From NCBI RefSeq assembly GCF_000814765.1, contig NZ_JWIC01000006.1:186001-250000 (forward strand): a stretch of DNA of 64,000 bases, read 5' to 3'. Position 1 is the first letter of the stretch. Each line of letters begins with the position of its first letter. Position numbers and translations under genes: made by a program. The notes beneath the pieces are model-generated. The model saw only the letters and a program-made list of their open reading frames with translations, had not been told where the DNA came from and ran no database searches. Origin of the DNA: Pseudoalteromonas luteoviolacea. GTDB taxonomy: Bacteria > Pseudomonadota > Gammaproteobacteria > Enterobacterales > Alteromonadaceae. Positions 1 through 10,300 of the stretch are shown piece by piece.

Positions 1-31
1 TGGTTAATTTTAAAATTAATTAAGCGCACAG

Positions 32-60
32 ACCCAGTTACTTTGTGACTGGGTTTTTTT
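32..60 (+). terminator. Rho-independent terminator of a gene left of the window
   Basis: A 10-bp stem (32-41 with 45-54, one G-T wobble, TTT loop) is followed directly by a seven-T run. The T-tract is on the plus strand, so it ends a rightward transcript that starts before base 1. Nothing else is recognisable in bases 1-196. Confidence 0.8.
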
Positions 61-196
61 GTTTTAAATTTTGTAAATTTGTGAGTTTAAAAAGAAAAGG
101 CGCCTGAAAATCAAGCGCTAAATAATCCAAGGGGGAGTTCAAATGTCAAACAAATATGTTTAGACAGGTATATTTAACGCTATTCATATTACTGAT

Positions 197-2425
197 TTAT
201 GACAATACAATATTGTTTTCTTCAATATTCTTTAAGTTCAATTCACTTGCACAGCAGGGCTTACTAAACCAATACCCTTGAAACTCAGTGATGCCAAGTC
301 GGCTTAAACGGTCGAAGTCTTTTTGCGTTTCAACCCCTTCGGCAAGTAAAGATATCTGCATGTTTTCACATATTGTCTTGAGGCCAAGTAGAAGCGAACG
401 CTGCTTTTTAAGGTCCGTTATGTCTGTCAGTAGGCTTCTATCAAGCTTTAAGCGTTGTATCGGGCATTCCAGAACTCGCGCAATATTTGAATAACCAGTG
501 CCAAAATCATCGATACTTAAGATAAACCCTAATTCATCCAATTGATCCATTACGTGATTATGGTCATCTGCAAAGCTATATTCGGTCAGTTCTAACTCAA
601 TTGAGCTTGGCGCAATGTCATACTTGCCAGTGATATGTTGTATTTGAGAAATAAAAAGGGGATCTTCTATATCTCTGGAGCTAATATTTATGGCAATTGG
701 AACATTGATGTGAGGATTAGCGGTCAAAAATTGACAGACTCGATCTAACATGGTTCTGGTTACATGACTTACAAGGCCAAATTCTTCTGCAATAGGAATA
801 AATTGTGATGGTGGTACCCAACCCAGCAAACTATTGTGCCACCTTGCAAGCGCTTCATAACCAATGATGCTTTTATTGATATCGTGCTTGCTTTGTAAAT
901 ACAGTTTTAGTTCACCTAACTCGATAGATTTCTCCAGTAAGAGTGCCATTTCATGTCTGGCTAATGTTTGTCTGCGTGTGAGCTGATCAAATACGGTAAT
1001 TATTTGATTAGGCGCCCTCAATTCACAGGCTTGTAATGCACTTTTAAGGAGTCGTTCAGCGATGTAGCCATGCTCTGGGTATGTCGCAATACCGATGGCA
1101 TATTTCGAGTGGAATTGATGCTGGCCCAGCTTTATCCAAAAATCTAGCTTTTTATGCCAGCGGCTTGCAATATCCTTAAGCGGGCCTTTAGCCTCGACTA
1201 AAATCGCGATGCGGCCTGCACCGATATATGCGATTTGGTCTAACAGCTCAGCATCTTGCTCTACAATCTGGTTGATACGTGCATAAAGCGTTCGGTGTTG
1301 TTCGCCATCAATCATATAATCAAGAACGTGCTTATTTAAATTGTCTGCGATTAGCAAGGCGAAAGGTTTGCCCCTATCGATATGCGCTTGGAGTTGCTCA
1401 AGAAGCCACGTTTTATTTGGCAAATTGGTTGCTTTATCAAAGTACTTTGCTTGCTGATGTGCAACGTCAAGCGTTAACAAGTCTTGCTGAAGCTGTTGTT
1501 GATCAGAAACATCTTGAAGATACCAGGCTTTGATCTCATTAGAGTGCAGTTCTTGCGCTGCAACCTCAATACACTTGTCCTCAACAGTAAATGTTTTTGA
1601 GACTGAGTCTAAGAGTTCGTTGTCGTATGATAAATACTCAATATTATCAGGTGTTATACGCTTGAGAGACAGTGGTAAAGGGAGTGTTTGAATACTCAAC
1701 AACCTTTTAGCTTTGTCATTGGCCTCCACAATATTGAAGTCTTGATCTACCAAAATGATGGCGCTGAATGACTTTTGAAAAAAACGTTGATAAATCTGTT
1801 TTTGCGACTCTAACAAGGTATTGTTTTCGAGCATATGCTTGTTTAAGCGACTAGCCGCCAAGCTTGTGCGCCAAACTGCCAAAGGAATACAACAGTTAAG
1901 GAAGAAAAATAGCAGCAGTTGTATGTGTAAAACGGCGTCAACTAACATTCTTTGCTCAGCGGGGACGATAGCAATATTAATGTTTTTTAATATAAGAACG
2001 AAAGGGATGATATTTAATATTGCGTAAAAGGTAGCCGTTTTTTTGCCAACTAGAATTAATGCGATGATAGGTGTGATATAGACAAATATGGAACCTAGGT
2101 GCGCTAATTGTAGGTTGGGGATAAAGAGTTTAATCATCACACCAGCTGTTGCGATGCATATAAGTAGTAAGTGAGCAGTTATAGAGAAGGAGCGACTGCT
2201 AAATAAAAGTAAAGCAGCTAACGTAATCGTGAACCCTGAAGTCAATGCAATGACATAGTTTAAGTTATAGTCGATAGCTGCAGGCAAGCTGTTAAGGAAA
2301 ATACCAAGGCATAACACAAGCCCCGTGGTTAAAATAATACGAAGGGCACTAAGACGCCATGTCGGGACGTTTACACGTGGTTTTTGTTCTTCTTCAAGTA
2401 AGAAAAATCTGCTTAATGTGCTCAA
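197..2425 (-). CDS. Membrane-bound EAL-domain c-di-GMP phosphodiesterase with degenerate GGDEF
   Basis: Predicted inner-membrane enzyme that hydrolyses c-di-GMP. Residues about 26-187 form five or six hydrophobic helices (MASE-like sensor), followed by a PAS-like segment (about 212-300). A GGDEF-fold domain (about 325-480) has IGAGR where RxGGDEF should be, so cyclase activity is not expected. The C-terminal EAL domain (about 490-735) keeps YEALARW (523-529), ELTE (611-614), DDFGTG (639-644) and AEGVE (695-699), so phosphodiesterase activity is likely. It points away from tmk and is transcribed alone. The sensed signal is unknown. The domain assignment is seen in the sequence; activity is inferred from motif conservation. 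Confidence 0.9.
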   Translation of the reverse strand: MSTLSRFFLLEEEQKPRVNVPTWRLSALRIILTTGLVLCLGIFLNSLPAAIDYNLNYVIALTSGFTITLAALLLFSSRSFSITAHLLLICIATAGVMIKLFIPNLQLAHLGSIFVYITPIIALILVGKKTATFYAILNIIPFVLILKNINIAIVPAEQRMLVDAVLHIQLLLFFFLNCCIPLAVWRTSLAASRLNKHMLENNTLLESQKQIYQRFFQKSFSAIILVDQDFNIVEANDKAKRLLSIQTLPLPLSLKRITPDNIEYLSYDNELLDSVSKTFTVEDKCIEVAAQELHSNEIKAWYLQDVSDQQQLQQDLLTLDVAHQQAKYFDKATNLPNKTWLLEQLQAHIDRGKPFALLIADNLNKHVLDYMIDGEQHRTLYARINQIVEQDAELLDQIAYIGAGRIAILVEAKGPLKDIASRWHKKLDFWIKLGQHQFHSKYAIGIATYPEHGYIAERLLKSALQACELRAPNQIITVFDQLTRRQTLARHEMALLLEKSIELGELKLYLQSKHDINKSIIGYEALARWHNSLLGWVPPSQFIPIAEEFGLVSHVTRTMLDRVCQFLTANPHINVPIAINISSRDIEDPLFISQIQHITGKYDIAPSSIELELTEYSFADDHNHVMDQLDELGFILSIDDFGTGYSNIARVLECPIQRLKLDRSLLTDITDLKKQRSLLLGLKTICENMQISLLAEGVETQKDFDRLSRLGITEFQGYWFSKPCCASELNLKNIEENNIVLS

Positions 2426-2757
2426 AACTAAATATTTCGTATTATTATTTTGAACAATACTAAGGTCTTACTGTACACAATTCAATGACAAATCAACAAA
2501 ATAAAGACTTAAATCAATTTGATAACGTTGTCATTTTTGGGTTACCTTGACGACAATGTAATGTTTTGTCTGTTTTTTAGTCTTCCCTGTTAATTTATTG
2601 ATCTGTTGTTAATCTTTTTGGTTTAACTTTTCATTCTTTAAATTGGTATCGGGTTGGATGAGAAATGAGCAAAAGAAACGGGATCTACTGATTAAACATG
2701 AAAAAGGCGGTAGTATAGGTGTATTACATAAGAGCATAAAAATTTGAGTAAGTGATA
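2426..2757. other. Divergent intergenic region between the EAL gene and tmk
   Basis: About 330 bases, AT-rich, carrying the promoters of both flanking genes. I could not pick a convincing -35/-10 pair. A GGCGGTAG octamer at 2706-2713 resembles the start of an ops element but lacks its 3' half. No coding region is supported. The usual mltG (yceG) gene upstream of tmk is absent here. Confidence 0.5.
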
Positions 2758-3387
2758 ATGAGCAAAGGGTTCATGTTAGTCTGTGATGGCAGCAATGGTG
2801 CAGGAAAGACGACAGTTATTAAAGGTATTGAAGCGTATTTAACTTCAAAAGGGTATGAAGTTGTTTTAACTCGTGAACCTGGTGGTACAGACATCGGTGA
2901 AAAGATCCGGGAAGTTATTTTAGATCCGAACACACCGCAAATGACCGATCTAACGGAGTTGATGTTGTTTGGTGCGGCAAGAGCTCAGCATATCGAAGAA
3001 AAAATCAAACCAGCGATAGAGTCGGGCAAAGTAGTGATTTCTGACCGCTTCGATGCCGCCACTTTTAGCTTTCAGCATTATGCTCGAGGCATTGATCTCC
3101 ATACGATTGAGACAATTAACAACCTTGCATTAAATGGCTTTAAACCAGATCTCAATATAATTCTAGACCTTGATCCTGAACTGGGTCTGCAGCGAGTGCA
3201 GCAAAGAGGAGAAGGGTTAGATCGACTTGAGGTTGAGAAACTCGATTTTCTTAATCGAGCACGTGAAGGTTATCTTATCCAGGCAAAAGCTGCGCCGGAA
3301 TCATTTGCTGTCATTGATGCCAGTTATTCTCAAGAGGAAGTGCTTAAGCGATGCATTGAGGTTGTAGATGAGCTTATGGTGCGTTAA
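2758..3387 (+). CDS. tmk: Thymidylate kinase
   Basis: Phosphorylates dTMP to dTDP for dTTP synthesis in the cytoplasm. It has the P-loop GSNGAGKTT near the N-terminus, the TMP-binding DRF motif (SDRFDAATFSFQ) and a basic lid segment, and its length of 209 aa is normal for the family. An in-frame GTG lies two codons upstream at 2752; ATG 2758 is preferred because the protein then starts MSKGFMLVCDG, just before the P-loop strand. It is the first gene of a tmk-holB-pilZ-tatD run, an order known from many gammaproteobacteria. holB follows after 34 bases. Confidence 0.97.
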   Translation: MSKGFMLVCDGSNGAGKTTVIKGIEAYLTSKGYEVVLTREPGGTDIGEKIREVILDPNTPQMTDLTELMLFGAARAQHIEEKIKPAIESGKVVISDRFDAATFSFQHYARGIDLHTIETINNLALNGFKPDLNIILDLDPELGLQRVQQRGEGLDRLEVEKLDFLNRAREGYLIQAKAAPESFAVIDASYSQEEVLKRCIEVVDELMVR

Positions 3388-3421
3388 ATATGATGTATTT
3401 TTGTAATATAGGCGTCGCATA

Positions 3422-4333
3422 ATGTACCCTTGGATTGATTTGGTACGTAAACAACTACAAGACAGCTTCGAGCGAAATCGTTTTCATCATGCTCAATTAA
3501 TTCATGGGTTAATTGGCGTCGGGAAAAGTGAATTGGTTCGTAAACTGAGCGAAGATTTATTGTGTATTCGTAGTGCTGAAGTGCTTTCAAGTTGCGGGCA
3601 ATGTAAGAGTTGCTTGTTGTTACGTGCACAAAATCACCCTGACTTACTTTATTTGGCTGGCGATACGGGCAGTATTGGTGTTGATGAGGTACGTGCATTA
3701 AATGACTTTGTTTTTCACTCTGCTCAGCAGGGAGGAAATAAGGTTGTCGTTATTGAGCAAATAGAAAAAATGACAGAGTCAGCAGCGAACGCATTGTTAA
3801 AAACGTTGGAGGAGCCAGCCTCTAAACGTTATATTTTGATGACTTGTAACGATTTATCTAAGGTTAAAGCAACCGTATTGAGTCGATGTAATCAAGTGCG
3901 AGTTGCAGTTAAAAATAAAACCGAGTCGCAACAATGGCTAGTATCTAAAGGCATAACGAGCCAAGAATACCTTTGGGCTGAGACGTTTTCAGAGCAGCCA
4001 TTACTGCTAGAGGCTTGGGCTAACCAAGGGCTAATATCTGATGTTGATGAATTGTGGAAAGTCGCTCATGATATTACAAGCGTTGTTGATATAAATACGT
4101 TAGAGAGTACACTATCGAAAGACGTTAGCTTACATGCTGTTTTTACACGCTTTTTAATTGAGGTGTTCAAGCAGCAGCTGGCTGTCGGGCAAATAAACTT
4201 TGTGCAGTTTCATAATTGCACCCAAAAGATGGAAAAATACATGTCCGATCACCACAAGATTTTAGGTATAAATAAAACTCTTAGCTTGTCTAATTTGGTG
4301 TTTGGACTTCAGTGCGTATTGAAACAGGATTGA
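3422..4333 (+). CDS. holB: DNA polymerase III delta' subunit
   Basis: Clamp-loader subunit that helps load the beta clamp on DNA. The AAA+ domain has a P-loop-like GLIGVGKS (29-36), a four-cysteine zinc site (C48, C58, C61, C64) and the SRC motif (154-156) that supplies the arginine finger to the neighbouring subunit. Length 303 aa is slightly shorter than E. coli HolB. The weak conservation after residue 165 fits the collar domain. It sits between tmk and pilZ, with pilZ starting 4 bases after its stop, which suggests cotranscription. Confidence 0.95.
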   Translation: MYPWIDLVRKQLQDSFERNRFHHAQLIHGLIGVGKSELVRKLSEDLLCIRSAEVLSSCGQCKSCLLLRAQNHPDLLYLAGDTGSIGVDEVRALNDFVFHSAQQGGNKVVVIEQIEKMTESAANALLKTLEEPASKRYILMTCNDLSKVKATVLSRCNQVRVAVKNKTESQQWLVSKGITSQEYLWAETFSEQPLLLEAWANQGLISDVDELWKVAHDITSVVDINTLESTLSKDVSLHAVFTRFLIEVFKQQLAVGQINFVQFHNCTQKMEKYMSDHHKILGINKTLSLSNLVFGLQCVLKQD

Positions 4334-4337
4334 TATC

Positions 4338-4664
4338 ATGCAAGAACTATTAGTTGATATTGAAGACAATGATGAGTTGTATCGAAGCTACATGCCGTAT
4401 TTAAAGAATGGTGGCCTTTTTGTTAAAACAAACAGTAGGTTTGATATGGGGACTCCGGTCTCAATGAGAGTGATGCTACCTGACGCACTTGAAGAGGAGG
4501 AGGTGACTGGCAAAGTTGTTTGGATCACTCCCCAAGGTGCTCAAAATTCCAATCCCCCGGGCATTGGCGTAAGTTTCGATGCTGAATTTGAATTAATAAA
4601 CGATAAGATAGTTAAAATGCTGGGTACAGCACTGAACTTAGACAAACCAACCTATACGATGTAA
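4338..4664 (+). CDS. pilZ: PilZ-domain type IV pilus assembly protein
   Basis: A short, single PilZ domain of 108 aa. The RxxxR c-di-GMP-binding motif at the N-terminus and the D/NxSxxG motif are not seen, as in Pseudomonas aeruginosa PilZ, the founding member, which does not bind c-di-GMP and is needed for type IV pilus biogenesis. The location directly after holB is the same as in Pseudomonas and supports the name. No pilus genes are in this window. tatD starts 9 bases downstream. Confidence 0.88.
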   Translation: MQELLVDIEDNDELYRSYMPYLKNGGLFVKTNSRFDMGTPVSMRVMLPDALEEEEVTGKVVWITPQGAQNSNPPGIGVSFDAEFELINDKIVKMLGTALNLDKPTYTM

Positions 4665-4673
4665 GAAGTAGTA

Positions 4674-5462
4674 ATGATTGTAGATTCACACTGTCACCTT
4701 GACCGTTTAGATTTCGGCAAGTTAAATATTGAATTGCCTGAAGTATTGCAGGCAGCCCGCGACAGGCAAGTAGAGCACTTTTTATGTGTAAGTGTAACGC
4801 TGGACCAATTCCCAAATATGCTAAAGGTTATTGAGCCTTTTAATGATGTTTCAGCTTCATGCGGTGTGCATCCACTTAATCAAGAGGATGCTCTGAATAA
4901 AGCGCAACTGTTAAAACTAGCGCAGCACCCTCGGGTTGTTGCGATTGGTGAAACAGGGTTAGATTACTATTACTCAAAAGACACGCATCAAGTGCAACAA
5001 GATAGCTTTGTTGGTCATATTGAAGTTGCCAATGAATTAAAAAAGCCGCTGATCATTCATACAAGAGATGCCAGAAAAGACACCATCGATATTATGAAGT
5101 CAAACAATGCTCAGGATTGTGGTGGTGTACTACATTGTTTCACTGAAGATTGGAATATGGCCAAGCAAGCCATAGATATGGGTTTTTACATTTCTATTTC
5201 AGGCATAGCAACGTTTAAAAACGCGCGAGAGTTACAAGATGTTGTGAAAAAGCTGCCTTTGGATAGGTTATTAATAGAAACTGATTCTCCTTATTTGGCA
5301 CCTGTACCTCACAGAGGCAAGACGAATCAACCAGCCTATGTACAAGATGTCGCTTATTTTGTTGCAGACCTTAAAGGCCTTTCATATAAAGAACTTGCGC
5401 GCGCGACGACAGATAACTTTTATCAGCTTTTTAATCTAGCAAGTCGTAGTAATGGCAGTTAA
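4674..5462 (+). CDS. ycfH: TatD-family metal-dependent hydrolase (YcfH type)
   Basis: TIM-barrel metal-dependent DNase/hydrolase of the TatD family, 262 aa. The metal ligands are visible: HCH (6-8) with H6 and H8, E93 in GETGLDYY, H129 in IIHTRDA, H154 in LHCFTE, and D204 in ETDSPYLAP. Position after holB-pilZ matches ycfH of E. coli and its relatives. The last 11 bases overlap the start of the PhoD-like gene, so the two are probably translationally coupled. Confidence 0.94.
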   Translation: MIVDSHCHLDRLDFGKLNIELPEVLQAARDRQVEHFLCVSVTLDQFPNMLKVIEPFNDVSASCGVHPLNQEDALNKAQLLKLAQHPRVVAIGETGLDYYYSKDTHQVQQDSFVGHIEVANELKKPLIIHTRDARKDTIDIMKSNNAQDCGGVLHCFTEDWNMAKQAIDMGFYISISGIATFKNARELQDVVKKLPLDRLLIETDSPYLAPVPHRGKTNQPAYVQDVAYFVADLKGLSYKELARATTDNFYQLFNLASRSNGS

Positions 5463-7296
5463 CCAAGTTAACCTACCTACCTTTTTAAGCGGGCCGGTGG
5501 CCCGCAGAGCTGAATCAAACCAGATAAGCTTTCAATTTTTGACCACCCAAAAAGTTCGCTTGAGGGTTGAGTTTAGTGGATATCAGACGCAATCTGAGCA
5601 AACTGACATACAGCTGGGTGAGTCTCTGTTTCTCGTTTTACTTAATGTAAAGCCACTCGACGTTGCATTTGCCACAGATATTGAACTGCCTTATCAAGTG
5701 TTTAGTGACAATAGCCCGATTGATATGACGGGGTTCAGTTACCAAGGCAATACGGCTTTGGTTGTGCCAAAAGTACTTTCAAACGTTTTGCATGGCTCTT
5801 GCCGAAACCCACATCATCCGAGTAAGGATAGCCTCGCTGAAGCGGATGCTTATATGGCTCGCAGCTACAAAAATAGTCATGATAGGGCGGGTTTACTGAT
5901 ATTGTCAGGCGATCAGGTTTATGCCGATGATGTTGCGGGTCCAATGCTGGTTGCAGTGCATCAATTGATCGATGTGTTGGGGATTTATAAAGAAGCGTCG
6001 CTGAGTCTTTCATTACCGCAAACGCTGGACCAGCAGCTTTATAGCAGAGACTTGCATCTGCCAAAAGAGCCTTGGAATAATAGAAGTAAATTCTCTATTG
6101 GCTACTGGCTGCGTAAAGATGAGCCACATTTTTCAAGTGTGAAGGCTGCCAATCACCTCATTACAATTGAAGAATTTATTGCTTTTTATGTTTTAAACTT
6201 TAGCGCGCAAGCTTGGCAACTTGTATCTCCTTTTGAATTTGACACCAGTACGCTGAATAACAAGCAAGTTACATGCTTTGAAGCTGAGTCTAGAGCATTG
6301 CAGGACTTTATTTCTACTCTACCAAAAGTGGAAAGGTTGATGGCGAATGTATCTACACTGATGATGTTTGATGATCACGATGTGACAGATGACTGGAACC
6401 TAACCCCTCGATGGGAACAGAATATTGCCAATTCAGCCGTGAGTAAGCGCATAATTAACAACGGACTGATTAGCTATTGGCTGTTTCAAGGGCTCGGAAA
6501 TGATGCTCAGCAAGCGTCGGGGAGTTTACTGGCAAGTTTCCATCACGCTTTGCATAAACAAACATGGGACTTTAAGCACTTTGATAAAGAGATCGCGCGT
6601 TTTGGTCAGTGGCATTATTGCTTAGATACAACGCCAAAAGTGGTTGTGATCGACACCAGAACACATAGGTGGCGAAGTGAACAAGATTTTGATGAGCCTA
6701 GTGGACTGTTGGACTGGGAAAGTTTAATGGAGCTCCAAGATGTACTTGTTAATCATGAAAGCGTGTTGTTGGTTAGCCCAGCTCCGGTGTTCGGAGTTAA
6801 GATAATTGAGACTATTCAATCAATTTTTAACTCTTGTGGTGATCCTTTAGTTGTTGATGTAGAAAATTGGATGGCTCACGAAGGTGCCGCCAGAAAGCTC
6901 ATCAATATTTTTAAACGAGAAGACACACCAAAAGAGACGATTATTTTATCCGGTGATGTACATTATTCATTTTGTTTTTCTGTGCAAGCAAGGTTTGGTC
7001 GACATCATAACCGCATTTGGCAACTCACTGCATCTGGGATAAAAAATGAGTTTCCCAAAGGCTTATTAGCGATTTTAGAGAAGCTAGATATTGCATTATT
7101 CGCTCCATGGAGCCCGTTTAATTTATTCACAAAGCGTTGGCAACTTGCTGTTTCAAAACATAAATCCGATTATGAAAATGGTCGCTATCTAGTGTCTGAT
7201 TCTGCAATTAGTTTGGTCAACATGGAAAATGGTAAGCTCAAAGGTTACACCCTTTTACACGGAACTGGAGAAGTCACTCAGTTTGATTTGAACTAA
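5452..7296 (+). CDS. PhoD-like metallophosphatase/phosphodiesterase
   Basis: A 614-aa protein with the metal-binding motifs of the PhoD-like phosphatase superfamily: SGDQVYADD (152-160), FDDHDVTDDW (about 305-314) and SGDVHYSF (about 499-506). The substrate is unknown; relatives cleave phosphodiesters or phosphomonoesters. I see no signal peptide or Tat motif, unlike secreted PhoD, so it probably acts in the cytoplasm. The start overlaps the tatD stop by 11 bases, making it the last gene of the tmk-holB-pilZ-tatD run. A poorly conserved N-terminal part (1-110) may be a beta-sandwich. Confidence 0.85.
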   Translation: MAVNQVNLPTFLSGPVARRAESNQISFQFLTTQKVRLRVEFSGYQTQSEQTDIQLGESLFLVLLNVKPLDVAFATDIELPYQVFSDNSPIDMTGFSYQGNTALVVPKVLSNVLHGSCRNPHHPSKDSLAEADAYMARSYKNSHDRAGLLILSGDQVYADDVAGPMLVAVHQLIDVLGIYKEASLSLSLPQTLDQQLYSRDLHLPKEPWNNRSKFSIGYWLRKDEPHFSSVKAANHLITIEEFIAFYVLNFSAQAWQLVSPFEFDTSTLNNKQVTCFEAESRALQDFISTLPKVERLMANVSTLMMFDDHDVTDDWNLTPRWEQNIANSAVSKRIINNGLISYWLFQGLGNDAQQASGSLLASFHHALHKQTWDFKHFDKEIARFGQWHYCLDTTPKVVVIDTRTHRWRSEQDFDEPSGLLDWESLMELQDVLVNHESVLLVSPAPVFGVKIIETIQSIFNSCGDPLVVDVENWMAHEGAARKLINIFKREDTPKETIILSGDVHYSFCFSVQARFGRHHNRIWQLTASGIKNEFPKGLLAILEKLDIALFAPWSPFNLFTKRWQLAVSKHKSDYENGRYLVSDSAISLVNMENGKLKGYTLLHGTGEVTQFDLN

Positions 7297-7330
7297 ACCA
7301 CACAGAGTTAAGCGCGATACGTAGCTTTTG

Positions 7331-7352
7331 CTATAGTTACCTTTAACTATAG
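7331..7352. promoter_or_regulatory. Perfect 9-bp inverted repeat before the propeller kinase gene
   Basis: CTATAGTTA and TAACTATAG are separated by four bases. The repeat lies 17 bases before the chosen start codon, in the leader. It could be an operator or a small mRNA hairpin close to the ribosome binding region. There is no T-run after it, so it is not a terminator. Confidence 0.5.
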
Positions 7353-7369
7353 AGACTTAAGTGGTATTT

Positions 7370-10300
7370 ATGCTAGTGACCCTGCGCTTATGTGTAATCG
7401 CTTTGATCAGTAAAACAGCATGTATAGCCATTTGCGTTATGCTGTTTCTGCTCAGTTTCAGCATGTCTATTGCGAGCCCTGTTTTTACCGATACGTCTCA
7501 GGTTATGAGGCGGTTCGACTATGAATCAGGCTTGAGTCAAGTGACGATCATGGCACTGACTGAGGATCAGCTAGGCTACATTTGGATTGGCACTCAAGCG
7601 GGGCTCAATCGTTTTGATGGCCATGAATTCAAACAATTCACCAGTAAACAACAAAATGCGTCAGAGTTAGCGGGATCGTTTGTGACTGGACTATGCCACA
7701 GCGGCGAAACCGTGTGGATAGCCACCAGTACAGGGTTGAGCGCATATCACACCGTGACTGGGCGGTTTCAGAGCTTTTTGAAAGACAACTATCAAGCGAT
7801 TACCTCAGATAGAGTCAAAACCCTAAACTGCATTGGTAACTTTATATCTGTTACAACAGAAAACCACGAGTTTTATCTGATTGATAAAAGTACGTTTGAA
7901 GTTCAATCATTTAATTTACAAGGGCGCTTTCCAAGCCATGCAATAGCGTACAACAACCAAGTTTACTACATAACCGAAAGTGGTTTTATGGTTTATCACA
8001 TGCAGTCTGACAGGAACGCCGTATTGCTAGCGGGTGAGTTCAAGTATATGGCGCTGCGTGGTGAAAGGGTATTTTTAATCACAAAAGATAACAAACTACT
8101 GAGTTATGATACTTTGTACGAGCGAACTCTGTGGGAAATAGAAGTTGGCACGGGGATGGGACTAGAGCTAAATAACCTCCACATTTCAACTGACCGGTTG
8201 TTTGTAGGCAGTAATTATGGCGTATATTTGTATGACTTAAGTGGCAATCTTAAGAAGCATTGGTTCAAGCATGAGGGCCAAGGGTTAGGTCTGCAAGACA
8301 ACAGCATTATGTCTGTATTGGTTGATAGTAATCATGACTTGTGGTTCGGTACTGAAACTGGCGGGTTACACTTTATTAGCCAGCTCAGTGAGAACTTTGG
8401 TCATGTAAGTGAATATAACTACCCACATAGTCCATTACCTGAGCCCGACATTAGGAACTTTGCGCTTGATCGCTTTGATCGACTTTGGCTTGCAACGTCC
8501 TCCGGTTTGTACTTTTTTGATAGAACCGGGTTTAAACAAGCACATCATGTTTTTCCCGAACTGTCCGTCGTTGAGAACGCATTCATAACCAAGCTATTTA
8601 TTCGTGATGAATATATGTGGATTGCGACTCGCGGATTAGGTGTTTATCGGTTTAAGTTAAAAGGGGGCGAATTACTCAATATTATTCCTGATGTTGGGAA
8701 AGGACCTGAATTAAGTTTTAACGATATTATTGAGTTTCAGGGGAGAGTGTTAGTTAGCTCTCGCACCATGGGATTATTATTTTTTAATGAGTCTACGAGT
8801 AAACTAGAGCCATTCCTAGCCATGGATAATGCACCCAGCCATGTTTCATCATTACTTGTTCAAGGCAATTCGCTCATATTCGGTAGTATTGGTGATGGCC
8901 TTTTTAAATATGAAGATGGTAAGTTATCACAGTTAACGATAGCTGACTCTTTGGCTTCTGATATTGTGTTTATGCTCCAAGAAGACAGTTTTGGGCGTAT
9001 TTGGGCTGGCAGTGAAACTGGGCTTTCTGTCATTGATAGTACTTTCTCAGTTGTTAAAGTCATTAAAAAAGCCGATGGGTTGGCCAACAGTGCAATTTGG
9101 GCGCTTTTGTTTGATAAACAGGACCACGTGTGGTTTGGCACGAGTGGTGGGCTATCCAGAATCAGCATTCATGATTTTAAAATTGATAACTTCTTACCGG
9201 TTGATGGTGTTCAGGGCAATGAGTTTAATTATAATGCGAGCTGGCTAGCGCCAGATGGGCGCGTGTTCATTGGTGGCTCTAATGGGTTTAATCAATTTCA
9301 CCCAGAGCAAATTACAATATCCCCAATAATTAGGCCCCTTTTAACCTCTAATATTGAGCTGTTAGGAAGAACGTTACACCCATCTACTCACAGTGAGTTA
9401 AAACTCGCTCCTGAACTGACCACTTTTCTTGAATTAGAATATGATCAAGATATTGTGTCTTTGCATTATTCTAGTTTGGATTATGGCTCTGAAGGATTAA
9501 GGTTTTTTTATCGAATTGTCGGGCTCAGTGAGCAGTGGTTAAAACTTGCCGATGGGGTTAGACAAATTAATTTGTTGAAGCTAAGTCCTGGTAGTTATCA
9601 AGTACAAGCCTATACCATTAATCGCTTCAATCAAACATCTCCAATCCATCACTTTGATATTCAAATTAACGCTCCATGGTGGTGGAGTAAGTATACTAAA
9701 GCGATTTATTTTTTAATCGCCTCCATGTTACTTGTATTTTGGTTTAGGTTAAGGCAAAAGCGTTTTCAGCAAGTCGTTAACGATAATAAAATCATGAATG
9801 AGCTGCAAGAACGGCTAGAGCTTTCTTTGTGGGCCAGCCAAGATGAAATGTGGGATTGGCATATCGATACCGATAAGATTTATCGTCACAGTGTAAAGCC
9901 TAGGATTGAATATGGCCATTGTCAGGCTGAGATGTCTGTCCATGATGCTGTGCAATTTATACATCCAAAAGATTACATTGGGTGGGAAGAAAAACTGGAG
10001 GCATGTTTAGAGGGGGAGCAGGATACTTATGAAATTGCCATTAGAGTAAAAACAATTGATGAAAAGTGGACGTGGGTGCTCGAGCGAGGCAAGGTGGTCA
10101 GCAGAGATAGCCATGGAAAAGTGAAGCGGTTGGCGGGGTCGCTAAAGGATATTGCAGAGCTCAAAGCACATCAAAATGCCTTGCAGTTGCTGAATGAAGA
10201 TTTGGAAATAAAAGTTGCGGTTCGTACCGATGAACTTTACCAAAAAAACCAAAAATTAGAACAAGCCATGATTGAGCTTAAACGGACTCAACAAGAGCTC

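Noticed and set aside
2706..2713. GGCGGTAG upstream of tmk as an ops element
   Set aside because: Only the first eight bases match; the GCGTG end is absent and tmk is not an RfaH-type operon.
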